The position numbers and the translations under genes were made by a program. A DNA stretch of 64,000 nt from a virus. The first letter of the stretch is position 1; each line of letters opens with the position of its first letter. The DNA lies in the IMG/VR virus record IMGVR_UViG_3300027906_000002, positions 1-64,000 of that record; one strand, 5' to 3'. The notes beneath the pieces are model-generated. The model made no database searches and was not told the origin of the DNA. It was given only the letters and a program-made list of their open reading frames with translations. Positions 57,693 to 64,000 of the stretch are shown in pieces.

Positions 57693-58661
57693 ATGAAAGA
57701 TACTATTCTATTTGGAGATTGTCGTAAGACGTTATCAGCGTTCTTACCAAATAGTGCTCGTATGTGTGTAACATCACCACCATATTACGGACTAAGAGAT
57801 TATGGTGGAGAAGATAATCAAATAGGATTAGAACAATCACCAGAAGAATATGTTAACGAGATGGTGAAAGTATTCAGAGAAGTTAGAAATATATTGACTG
57901 ATGATGGAACACTATGGTTAAACATAGGTGATAGTTATTACAACTATCGTCCTGGTAAGGGTGCTAATTACCCTAAGCAAAGTGTTAGTGAGACTAGACA
58001 AGATCTACCCACTAATAGTAACAAACGTGCTAACAAATTAGAGGGACTAAAAGAGAAGGATCTAATTGGTATTCCTTGGATGTTAGCATTTGCATTAAGA
58101 GCAGATGGATGGTACTTAAGGCAAGATATTATATGGCATAAACCTAATCCAATGCCTGAAAGTGTGCGTGATAGATGTACTAAAGCACATGAATATATCT
58201 TCTTGTTGAGTAAGAATAAGCATTACTATTATGATAATGAGAGTATAAAAGAACCTGCTAAAGATTGGGGTACTCGTGATAGATCTAAGGGGAAATATCA
58301 CAATGAAGGTACAGGTTTATCACCTCATACTGGTCTCACTAAATCATATCCAACAAAGAACAAACGTAGTGTATGGAGTATAACTAAGAGACCATATAAG
58401 GGTGCTCATTTTGCTACTTTCCCACCTGAATTAATCACACCATGTATACTTGCAGGTTCAGCACTAAATGATACTATCCTCGACCCATTTATGGGTAGTG
58501 GTACAACAGCAGCAGTGGCAAAATCATTAGGTAGGTATTACATAGGGTGTGAATTACATGAGGATTATGGTCATTTAATAGAGGAGAGAGTACGAGAATA
58601 CCATGTGACACCTGACAAAGAGGCACACAACCCACTGACAACACTGCTGAATGATGTATAA
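57693..58661 (+). CDS. DNA methyltransferase, TSPPY type
   Basis: 322 residues from ATG 57693; an ATG at 57678 falls upstream of the -10 and is unlikely. TSPPY at 27-31 (motif IV, common in N4-cytosine enzymes), GTLWLNIGDSYYN, PWMLAFALRADGWYLRQDIIWHKPNPMPES (target region), and DPFMGSGTTAAVAKSLGRYYIG (motif I) at the end: class beta order. No nuclease gene next to it, so probably an orphan phage methyltransferase for host-restriction protection. Confidence 0.88.
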   Translation: MKDTILFGDCRKTLSAFLPNSARMCVTSPPYYGLRDYGGEDNQIGLEQSPEEYVNEMVKVFREVRNILTDDGTLWLNIGDSYYNYRPGKGANYPKQSVSETRQDLPTNSNKRANKLEGLKEKDLIGIPWMLAFALRADGWYLRQDIIWHKPNPMPESVRDRCTKAHEYIFLLSKNKHYYYDNESIKEPAKDWGTRDRSKGKYHNEGTGLSPHTGLTKSYPTKNKRSVWSITKRPYKGAHFATFPPELITPCILAGSALNDTILDPFMGSGTTAAVAKSLGRYYIGCELHEDYGHLIEERVREYHVTPDKEAHNPLTTLLNDV

Positions 58662-58662
58662 T
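58604..58662 (+). promoter_or_regulatory. Early promoter with dyad (copy H), drives the ncRNA
   Basis: TGTGACACC-N10-GCACA (58604-58627) within the methyltransferase end, 29 nt, TATAAT (58657-58662). Predicted +1 at 58669. Confidence 0.7.
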
Positions 58663-58668
58663 AGATAT

Positions 58669-58831
58669 GTTGAGAGATCACTAGGTTTCCAACTACTAAG
58701 ACATCAGGCATCCGTAAGACTTTCAAGGTTGCGTTCAATCGCATTTAAGTCGAACTTAAGCAAACATAAGTCCTGTGAATCTTAGACATGATGTTAGAGT
58801 AATTTACTTACCCTAGTCTCTCAACTTTTTT
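58669..58831 (+). ncRNA. Candidate structured small RNA
   Basis: The predicted 5' end GUUGAGAG (58669-58676) pairs perfectly with CUCUCAAC (58818-58825), which is followed by six Us. After a short bulge ACUAGG (58680-58685) pairs with CCUAGU (58812-58817). Inside, GACUU...AAGUC encloses a hairpin UGCG-UUCAAU-CGCA, and ACAUCA pairs with UGAUGU. No ORF of note. An RNA of about 157-163 nt with its own early promoter and terminator. I do not recognise its class. Confidence 0.6.
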
Positions 58832-58846
58832 CTTTGATCTAACTAC

Positions 58847-59137
58847 ATGCCAACTGCAACACCTCGTAAGACTTCAACTGCAACACCACGCAAGAGAAGA
58901 ACACGCAAGGCAACTGCAAAGAAAGTAACACCAACTCCACTAAATACAACAGTCGAAACTAAACTCAATGGAGATCCTATTGTGACTGAAACTGTTAACA
59001 ATGAAGTGAAAGTTGATGTGAAAAGAAGAAACCTAACCGAGTTAAATGGTCTTGAGTTAGTAATACTTCCTCTAGTATATCTTGAGGGATTTGTTAAACT
59101 AATCCTAAAAGAGACTGGAGTATTAGAAACAGTGTGA
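58847..59137 (+). CDS. Basic Thr/Pro/Lys-rich protein, histone-H1-like N-terminus
   Basis: 96 residues. N-terminal TATPRKTSTATPRKRRTRKATAKK repeats TPRK units like H1-type DNA-binding tails; the C-terminal half is a neutral domain with hydrophobic LVILPLVYLEGFVKLIL. Starts 16 nt after the small-RNA terminator, so expression may need read-through. May coat DNA or bind host nucleoid. Confidence 0.6.
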   Translation: MPTATPRKTSTATPRKRRTRKATAKKVTPTPLNTTVETKLNGDPIVTETVNNEVKVDVKRRNLTELNGLELVILPLVYLEGFVKLILKETGVLETV

Positions 59138-59192
59138 CAGTTAAACAACCTACACACTGAGACCCCATAAGGGGTCTTTTTTTGTGTATAAT
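59133..59192 (+). promoter_or_regulatory. Early promoter with dyad (copy C)
   Basis: TGTGACAGT-N10-ACACA (59133-59156), including the TGA stop of the gene before; 30 nt; TATAAT (59187-59192). Confidence 0.7.
59160..59182 (+). terminator. Intrinsic terminator inside the early promoter spacer
   Basis: AGACCCC-ATAA-GGGGTCT followed by a T-run, lying between the dyad and the -10 of copy C. Confidence 0.85.
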
Positions 59193-59216
59193 GATTATGT
59201 CCTTTGAAATGATTCT

Positions 59217-60467
59217 TTGAAAGACGCATTGAGACCACACCAGCAGAGAGCATATGATAAGATGACCACTGAGAATTCAGGTCAGATTATTATACCTACT
59301 GGTGGTGGCAAAACATTCATTATGATAGCAGATTGTCATAGATTAGTAACAACAACTCCTCGTAGTCCTCAGACTATTGTTGTAGTTGCACCACGCATAT
59401 TGCTTGCTAATCAGTTATCTAACGAGTTTGAATCTGCACTTCCTGATGTTAAGATAGCACATGTACATTCTGGTGAAACTCATCATTTTAGTACAACAGA
59501 TCACAGGTTTTTAACACATTGGGGTTGCTCTAATCCTCAGTATGATAAGTTAATCTTTACCACCTATCATTCACTCCACAGAGTATTAGATAGCATGGTA
59601 AATATCAACAGAATATACTTTGATGAGGCACACAATGGCACTAGCAAAGTATTCTTTAAGCAGATAAAGAGAATCGCTGAGTTACAAATACCACGCTTCT
59701 TCTTTACTGCTACACCACGCATTTCACGCTCTAAGAATAGTATTAGTGCGGAACGTGGTATGAACAATGCGGAGATATATGGTGAAAAGTTAGAAGAAAC
59801 ATCTGCTAAGGAGTTAATAGATAGTGGCACTATCTTATACCCTAAAGTTATACCATTTGAGACCGATAGAGAGCGTACTAAACAGAACGCACATGAGGTT
59901 GATAGTGATAACTTAAAGGACATACTTAACTCCTTAACTGATAACAATCCAAAGGTACTTGTGAGTGCTCCAACAACAAGAATCATGTGGAATATGCTAT
60001 CACAAACTGATATTCAGTCATGGTTATTAGAGCATGATTATAACATCATGCACATCACATCTAAACATGGTGCTGTTATCAATGGTAAGAAAGTAGGAAG
60101 GGAAAAGTTCTTCCAAACCCTTACAGATTGGGGCAAAGATGATAACAAAAGGTTTGTAATCTTCCACTATAGTATACTATCAGAAGGCATAAATGTTCCT
60201 GGTTTGACTCATTCAATCATGCTTAGAAACTTACCTACCATTGAAATGGCACAGACAATAGGTAGAGTTATCAGGATACATGAGAAGGATAGAGTATCAA
60301 TGAAGGATGGTAAGATACCTGCTGGTCAGTATAACTTATACCATAAAAGTCATGGTCAAATTGTTGTACCTATGACTGGTAAGTATGGTCAAAGAATAGC
60401 AGATAGATTGAAATCTATTGTTTCATATATCTTTATAGAGGGTATTCCACCAAGAGCATACGTCTAG
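59217..60467 (+). CDS. Superfamily 2 DNA helicase
   Basis: 416 residues from TTG 59217. TGGGKT (motif I) at 28-33, DEAH (II) at 136-139, TAT (III) at 164-166, and TIGRVIRI (VI) near residue 346. Likely recombination or repair helicase; similar in kind to T4 UvsW. A leaderless-looking ATG at 59197 opens a 7-codon frame (MSFEMIL) whose TGA overlaps the TTG; termination-reinitiation or a -1 frameshift could give the true N-terminus. Confidence 0.87.
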   Translation: MKDALRPHQQRAYDKMTTENSGQIIIPTGGGKTFIMIADCHRLVTTTPRSPQTIVVVAPRILLANQLSNEFESALPDVKIAHVHSGETHHFSTTDHRFLTHWGCSNPQYDKLIFTTYHSLHRVLDSMVNINRIYFDEAHNGTSKVFFKQIKRIAELQIPRFFFTATPRISRSKNSISAERGMNNAEIYGEKLEETSAKELIDSGTILYPKVIPFETDRERTKQNAHEVDSDNLKDILNSLTDNNPKVLVSAPTTRIMWNMLSQTDIQSWLLEHDYNIMHITSKHGAVINGKKVGREKFFQTLTDWGKDDNKRFVIFHYSILSEGINVPGLTHSIMLRNLPTIEMAQTIGRVIRIHEKDRVSMKDGKIPAGQYNLYHKSHGQIVVPMTGKYGQRIADRLKSIVSYIFIEGIPPRAYV

Positions 60468-60525
60468 TGTGCCAGTCTGTAAACTGCACACTATTCTCCC
60501 CACTGCCTCTAAAATGACCTATAAT
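60468..60525 (+). promoter_or_regulatory. Early promoter with dyad (copy D)
   Basis: TGTGCCAGT-N9-GCACA (60468-60490) directly after the helicase stop, 29 nt, TATAAT (60520-60525). Spacer one nt shorter than in the other copies. Confidence 0.68.
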
Positions 60526-60552
60526 AACAGAGTACCAAACAAAGACACCTTT

Positions 60553-60882
60553 ATGACAGTCTCCAACCTATCTCAAACAGCACGAGTTGAAATGTGGGTT
60601 TTGGATTTGGTAGATGCACTTGAAGCAAACTACACAAGTCGTTACCCTGATTCACCTAATCCTGTAAAGTTTGAAACTAAGGTAGGTAAGAAGTACATCA
60701 AAATTATTCAAGTTGATGGAGGTGTTCATGCTTTCATTGATAAGAATACAGGTGAAGTTTATAAACCTGCATCTTGGAAATCACCAGCAAAGCACGTTAG
60801 ATATGATTTAAGGATCATTAATCAACGTCAAGAGTGTTATTCAAGAGCAGATTGGGCAGGTGGTTATCTTTACATAAGATAA
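60553..60882 (+). CDS. Hypothetical protein
   Basis: 109 residues from ATG 60553 (MTVSNLSQTARVEMWV). Earlier in-frame ATGs (60469, 60514) lie in the promoter and are unlikely. ALEANYTSRYPDSPNPVKFETKVGKKYIKIIQ, then VHAFIDKNTGEVYKPASWKSPAKHVRYDLR, a pattern I have seen in cyanophage proteins but cannot name. Alpha/beta, basic end. Confidence 0.6.
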   Translation: MTVSNLSQTARVEMWVLDLVDALEANYTSRYPDSPNPVKFETKVGKKYIKIIQVDGGVHAFIDKNTGEVYKPASWKSPAKHVRYDLRIINQRQECYSRADWAGGYLYIR

Positions 60883-60945
60883 TCAATCATTAGTCCTAAG
60901 TATGACTCTAAACTGCTTATTGTAAATTTACTTTCTCACTTTATC

Positions 60946-61047
60946 ATGTCATTTAATCCTGAAGTTGCACTATTCAATCTACTTGAAGATGCACAAACAG
61001 CAGCAGAATTACTAGCAGTAATTGATGACTACATTGCTAACAGTTAG
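60946..61047 (+). CDS. Tiny acidic hypothetical protein
   Basis: 33 residues, starting MSFNPEVALFNLLEDA; one amphipathic helix. It sits between the previous gene and a strong terminator. Tentative coding call. Confidence 0.4.
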   Translation: MSFNPEVALFNLLEDAQTAAELLAVIDDYIANS

Positions 61048-61056
61048 TAACACTTA

Positions 61057-61081
61057 GGGGGGATCATTTCCCCCCTTTTTT
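61057..61081 (+). terminator. Intrinsic terminator
   Basis: GGGGGG (61057-61062), ATCATTT loop, CCCCCC (61070-61075), six Ts. Confidence 0.9.
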
Positions 61082-61103
61082 ATCACCCATTTGTTAAATA
61101 ACT

Positions 61104-61238
61104 ATGAACACATCAATCCGTTATTGGTTCCCTGATACCAGACAGTGCAGATATTTGTACTTTAAAACATACCAACAGGCACTAGATTGTATTGAATTGT
61201 TTAAACAAATCGAGGTAAGATCGGAGGTAATTGTATGA
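61104..61238 (+). CDS. Small hypothetical protein
   Basis: 44 residues, starting MNTSIRYWFPDTRQCR, with YFKTYQQALDCIELFK. ATGA overlap with the next gene. Unknown. Confidence 0.48.
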   Translation: MNTSIRYWFPDTRQCRYLYFKTYQQALDCIELFKQIEVRSEVIV

Positions 61239-61399
61239 CTGAACCATACACAATTGAAACGAGTTGTTATACAATAGACTTTACAAATAGGAAGGCATAT
61301 GAAGATGTATTGAAGGAATGTGAGAGACTAAGTGTTAATATGGATTACTACTTCTTAGAGTTTGACACAACAGACACCGAACCAGAAGCATATATGTGA
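61235..61399 (+). CDS. Small hypothetical protein
   Basis: 54 residues, starting MTEPYTIETSCYTIDF; acidic. GGAGG ribosome site about 10 nt upstream. The TGA stop is part of dyad copy E. Unknown. Confidence 0.5.
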   Translation: MTEPYTIETSCYTIDFTNRKAYEDVLKECERLSVNMDYYFLEFDTTDTEPEAYM

Positions 61400-61454
61400 C
61401 AGTTAACTAAGTTGCACACTAAACCCCCATTTTGGGGGTTTTATCGTTTATAAT
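61395..61454 (+). promoter_or_regulatory. Early promoter with dyad (copy E)
   Basis: TGTGACAGT-N10-GCACA (61395-61418), 30 nt, TATAAT (61449-61454). ACCCCC-ATTTT-GGGGGTTTT terminator at 61423-61442 lies in the spacer. Confidence 0.72.
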
Positions 61455-61479
61455 AAGAATGTTCAAACGAATTCAACCC

Positions 61480-61599
61480 ATGAACACAAATCTTTCAAAA
61501 GAAGTGTATGAGCAGTTGTTGAACCCAACTCCAACAATTCGTTATTACTTCTTATCAAACTTAACAACCAAATCTACAACTAAGGGAGGTAAAAAGTAA
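61480..61599 (+). CDS. Small hypothetical protein
   Basis: 39 residues from ATG 61480 (MNTNLSKEVYEQLLN); an in-frame ATG at 61459 would start only 5 nt after the -10. Basic C-terminus. TAATG overlap with the next gene. Unknown. Confidence 0.45.
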   Translation: MNTNLSKEVYEQLLNPTPTIRYYFLSNLTTKSTTKGGKK

Positions 61600-61838
61600 T
61601 GAATAACTTACAAGAATTCATTGATTATGTGTGGAGTTTCTATAACCCACAATCTGACCTTTACCCTATTAAAGGTTTAACAAAGAACGACATATTAGAG
61701 GCAAGTTGGTTATACTTGCAGATGTGTTGTTATCCATCAATGCCCGAATATACTTGGGGTGATGGTGATAGTTTAGATAGAGAACATGTAAGAGATATTT
61801 TACTACAGAGTCCTCAATTTTCCTTTGGAGGTGCATGA
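61599..61838 (+). CDS. Small hypothetical protein
   Basis: 79 residues, starting MNNLQEFIDYVWSFYN; aromatic, acidic helical protein (YLQMCCYPSMPEYTWGDGDS). GGGAGG ribosome site. ATGA overlap with the zinc-ribbon gene. Confidence 0.55.
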   Translation: MNNLQEFIDYVWSFYNPQSDLYPIKGLTKNDILEASWLYLQMCCYPSMPEYTWGDGDSLDREHVRDILLQSPQFSFGGA

Positions 61839-61996
61839 CTAACATCACAAGATACACTCGTGCTGGTAAGAATGGGAAGCAAATTGCATGTCCTAAATGT
61901 GAATCAGTACGAACAGTTTATCACTTCAACTTCTCAGGATTAACATGTCCTGATTGTAAACAATCCATCACCAAATATGACTGGAGGTTAGCATGA
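61835..61996 (+). CDS. Small zinc-ribbon protein
   Basis: 53 residues with CPKC (19-22) and CPDC (38-41), 15 residues apart: a treble-clef/zinc-ribbon likely to bind one zinc. Short basic N-terminus. Probably a nucleic-acid or host RNA-polymerase binding early protein, by type; not shown. Overlaps the next gene by 4 nt. Confidence 0.6.
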   Translation: MTNITRYTRAGKNGKQIACPKCESVRTVYHFNFSGLTCPDCKQSITKYDWRLA

Positions 61997-62127
61997 AACT
62001 ATTCCTCTTAATCATCATCGGATTATTATTATATAACTCCGAAGATTCTCGTTATTTTATTAGTGACCAACTACAAAATGCGAGTGAGTTTGTAAGACCA
62101 GAACCAACAATCCAAGTGAGGTACTAA
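61993..62127 (+). CDS. Small secreted or membrane-anchored peptide
   Basis: 44 residues; N-terminal MKLFLLIIIGLLLY is a membrane anchor or signal, rest polar. Unknown. Confidence 0.48.
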   Translation: MKLFLLIIIGLLLYNSEDSRYFISDQLQNASEFVRPEPTIQVRY

Positions 62128-62128
62128 C

Positions 62129-62434
62129 ATGAACTACAGACAATCTGCAAATCCAAATGCAACAAATAGTGAGTTAGATGCTAAGAAGATAGTATATCCT
62201 AGCATCCCTAATTGTGAGTTGCCAGTATCACTAACTGAAGAACAAATCTCCACGATTCTTTATATCATGGAGGGATATATTGTAAATTCAGATGATACTA
62301 ATGATGAGCAATTTAATAATGATGTTGATGACATCTTTGAGAAGTTAGAGACCGCAGTTGATATACACTATGCGGAATTAGACGCACTATGTAACACTAA
62401 CCCTGAACCATTCATTCCTACTTTCCATGACTAA
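62129..62434 (+). CDS. Acidic hypothetical protein
   Basis: 101 residues, starting MNYRQSANPNATNSEL; acidic helical (DDTNDEQFNNDVDDIFEKLE). Overlaps the next gene by 8 nt. Not recognised. Confidence 0.55.
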   Translation: MNYRQSANPNATNSELDAKKIVYPSIPNCELPVSLTEEQISTILYIMEGYIVNSDDTNDEQFNNDVDDIFEKLETAVDIHYAELDALCNTNPEPFIPTFHD

Positions 62435-62684
62435 TTCATCCCCTAAAGTATCATTCACACCAGATCAAAAGAGAGAACTAATTGAACAGTATGCTGAACT
62501 CTTAGTTGATAACATGGATCCTAAAACTCTTGCACAATATGTGTATGAAGACCTCGTATATACATACGAACAATCATCATCACAAGAGTTAAAAGAGCAG
62601 ATAGATGATTATGACCCTGAGTTATTTGATGAGTTACTTGATAACGTAACCGCACCAAGTGTGAGTCTAAATGTAATTAAATAA
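62427..62684 (+). CDS. Acidic hypothetical protein
   Basis: 85 residues, starting MTNSSPKVSFTPDQKR; helical, very acidic (ELKEQIDDYDPELFDELL). Unknown early protein. Confidence 0.55.
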   Translation: MTNSSPKVSFTPDQKRELIEQYAELLVDNMDPKTLAQYVYEDLVYTYEQSSSQELKEQIDDYDPELFDELLDNVTAPSVSLNVIK

Positions 62685-62698
62685 GAGTCAAGACATAG

Positions 62699-62758
62699 TG
62701 TGTCAGTTTACATACTGGCACACATTTTTCCCATATGGGGTGGTTGTGTGTGTATAAT
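62699..62758 (+). promoter_or_regulatory. Early promoter with dyad (copy F)
   Basis: TGTGTCAGT (62699-62707), 6 nt, ACTGGCACA (62714-62722): the most symmetric copy. Then 30 nt and TATAAT (62753-62758). Confidence 0.75.
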
Positions 62759-62782
62759 AGGTATATACACGAAAGAACTCTT

Positions 62783-62992
62783 ATGTCAAAAACTCAAACC
62801 ATCATCAACAGAATTCTAGAAGTTGAGAACTTCCAGAATGTCGCTTGCGTATGTGCTGACTGGTCTGAGTTTGTACAAGAACTAAGCGAGTGGGGTGTTT
62901 ATGGGTGTGCTAAGATCGATTTCTTAGATGCTGATCTAGACATCCCAACACTTGATAAGTTCATGGTAACCGAAAACGGTTACATCAGATAA
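62783..62992 (+). CDS. Small hypothetical protein
   Basis: 69 residues from ATG 62783 (MSKTQTIINRILEVEN); an in-frame ATG at 62735 lies in the promoter. Acidic alpha/beta with VACVCADWSEFVQ. Unknown. Confidence 0.55.
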   Translation: MSKTQTIINRILEVENFQNVACVCADWSEFVQELSEWGVYGCAKIDFLDADLDIPTLDKFMVTENGYIR

Positions 62993-62996
62993 ACCC

Positions 62997-63056
62997 TGTG
63001 GCAGTCTAGGAAGTGGCACAAGGTCGCTTGATTTATGCCCCAATCTGTGCTATATT
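62997..63056 (+). promoter_or_regulatory. Early promoter with dyad (copy G)
   Basis: TGTGGCAGT-N10-GCACA (62997-63020), 30 nt, TATATT (63051-63056). Starts 4 nt after the stop of the previous gene. Confidence 0.68.
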
Positions 63057-63119
63057 AAGTACATAATCAAGGAAGACCAAATTTCTTGATCTCCAGAACA
63101 AACATTCAATTTCAAAATT

Positions 63120-63422
63120 ATGTCAAAATCTTTATTTCAACAATCCATCAACCTATGTGAAGACTACTTAGGTTTTGAGTGGTCACAAGGTGTTCGCACC
63201 TCTATCTTCGATTCTTACAGACGTGAGAACGATTTAGATCCTAGTCTTTCAATCTACCATTACGGTGGAGACCGTTTCGAGGTTCGTTCTATGAACTATT
63301 CTGATTCAACTGGTTGCATTGTAGGCGATCAGGTCGATCTTGGTTCTTTTGATAACATCTACGATGCACAAGATTGTGCCGAAGATTATCTAAAAGATCT
63401 ACTATTAAACCTCGGTGTTTAA
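63120..63422 (+). CDS. Hypothetical protein
   Basis: 100 residues, starting MSKSLFQQSINLCEDY; alpha/beta, acidic, with YHYGGDRFEVRSM. Leader of about 55 nt from copy G with no clear ribosome site. Codon use here is richer in C-ending codons than neighbours. Unknown. Confidence 0.58.
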   Translation: MSKSLFQQSINLCEDYLGFEWSQGVRTSIFDSYRRENDLDPSLSIYHYGGDRFEVRSMNYSDSTGCIVGDQVDLGSFDNIYDAQDCAEDYLKDLLLNLGV

Positions 63423-63453
63423 TAGTTACCAGCACACATTACAGAGTTTTATT

Positions 63454-63714
63454 ATGCAACTTTCTTCTAAATCTGGTCACATGGTTAGTGACTACTACCC
63501 TGTAAAAACACGTAACGGTGTTAAACAGTATGATAGAGTTCTCAGAATTCTAACATTTATGGGACAAACTATGTCCAAAAGAATTATGACTACTCAACAG
63601 TATGTCAATGAAGTTTATGACAAAATCCATCAATTTGAGTACGTTGATAACAACGTAGATCACTCAAATATGTGGCAGTTTGTATCATCTACGGAGGTAA
63701 CTTACCATGTATAG
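63454..63714 (+). CDS. Small hypothetical protein
   Basis: 86 residues from ATG 63454 (MQLSSKSGHMVSDYYP); a GTG at 63415 in the same frame would overlap the previous gene. Mixed alpha/beta. Overlaps the next gene by 8 nt. Unknown. Confidence 0.52.
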   Translation: MQLSSKSGHMVSDYYPVKTRNGVKQYDRVLRILTFMGQTMSKRIMTTQQYVNEVYDKIHQFEYVDNNVDHSNMWQFVSSTEVTYHV

Positions 63715-63934
63715 TAGTGATGCTTTCGGTAGAATCTTCTGGGTTGATGATAACTTCGATTTCAAATCATGCCCACTATGTGTAGATGGGACTGGTGATT
63801 TTGACTGTGAAGATTATGTATCAGACTGGACAGATTGGGAGGGAGTTAATATGAGTTTGCTCTTCCAAATACACAAGACTTGTTTACATTTAAAGCAAGA
63901 TCATTCTAACTCAATATCATTAGTAGGAGTTTAA
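63707..63934 (+). CDS. Small acidic hypothetical protein
   Basis: 75 residues, starting MYSSDAFGRIFWVDDN, with SCPLCVDGTGDFDCED (C-x2-C ... C), perhaps a small metal site. GGAGG ribosome site. Unknown. Confidence 0.52.
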   Translation: MYSSDAFGRIFWVDDNFDFKSCPLCVDGTGDFDCEDYVSDWTDWEGVNMSLLFQIHKTCLHLKQDHSNSISLVGV

Positions 63935-63939
63935 TTATT

Positions 63940-64000
63940 ATGTCATGTATTCAAAATGAAGAACTATTAGAAACAATCTATGAGGAACTTGCAGAAGAGT
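63940..64000 (+). CDS. Start of a hypothetical protein, cut by window end
   Basis: Begins MSCIQNEELLETIYEE; 20 codons visible. Acidic helix. TAGGAG about 16 nt before the ATG. Confidence 0.45.
   Translation, partial: MSCIQNEELLETIYEELAEE

Noticed and set aside
59217-60467. Helicase as a phage UvsW orthologue by name
   Set aside because: Helicase motifs are clear, but I cannot show UvsW-specific regions from sequence alone, so no gene symbol was given.
53964-63056. CRP or NtcA binding sites as the explanation of the early dyad
   Set aside because: CRP sites have TGTGA-N6-TCACA (16 bp) and NtcA GTA-N8-TAC (14 bp); here the TGTG and CACA halves are 24 bp end to end, so neither fits, although TGTGA/TCACA halves look similar.

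Overview
This window is part of the genome of a T4-like cyanophage (a cyanomyovirus) that infects marine picocyanobacteria, probably Synechococcus or Prochlorococcus. T4-type core genes (nrdA/nrdB, gp33, gp32, gp53, gp48, gp4, gp54, gp26, gp51, gp5, phoH) are interleaved with cyanobacterial auxiliary metabolic genes (talC, high-light-inducible genes, psbA, cp12, a CpeT-like gene). Genes are short, overlap by ATGA or TAATG, and are A+T-rich. Almost all read rightwards. The exception is the gp53-gp48 pair at 21224-23234. All family assignments come from reading the translated sequence; no database search was run.

Layout. 1-2421: ribonucleotide reductase nrdA (cut by the window edge), nrdB and a small gene. 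2481-2953: a short unit between two intrinsic terminators, with glutamine-riboswitch-like ('glnA/Downstream-peptide') RNA elements and two peptide genes. 2990-6274: talC, small genes, a SegE-type GIY-YIG protein and two 2OG-Fe(II)-oxygenase-like genes. 6347-8987: a photosynthesis cassette between terminators, with hli genes, tiny membrane peptides and psbA, and perfect host-type TTGACA-17-TATAAT promoters. 9019-20892: metabolism and replication (purN, a large repeat-containing virion-like protein, NifU-like, a porin-like barrel, glutaredoxin, thyX, phoH, an MGME1/Cas4-like exonuclease, gp33, a DUF1825 protein, gp32). 21224-36643: baseplate and tail module, with cp12 and a CpeT-like gene inserted between hub genes. 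36663-39725: small genes, 2OG oxygenases and pyrE. 39752-52806: fibre/adhesin region with several glycine-rich proteins. 52872-64000: early region of small genes plus two DNA methyltransferases, a putative PD-(D/E)XK nuclease, a helicase and a structured RNA.

Regulation is unusually readable. Structural genes are preceded by T4-late-type boxes (CTAAATA/ATAAATA). Photosynthesis genes use consensus sigma-70 promoters. Early genes share a so far unnamed dyad, TGTGnCAGT-N9/10-GCACA, placed exactly 29-30 nt before the -10 hexamer in eight copies, with two half-copies elsewhere. Several early genes start with ATG exactly at the predicted +1, so they look leaderless.

The most interesting candidates are: (i) the early-promoter dyad; (ii) a riboswitch-like pair whose second member encloses a whole small gene; (iii) a 157-163 nt structured RNA at 58669-58831 with its own promoter and terminator; (iv) a three-gene nuclease-methyltransferase-unknown operon at 54029-56581. 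No stretch longer than 300 bases lacks a gene.
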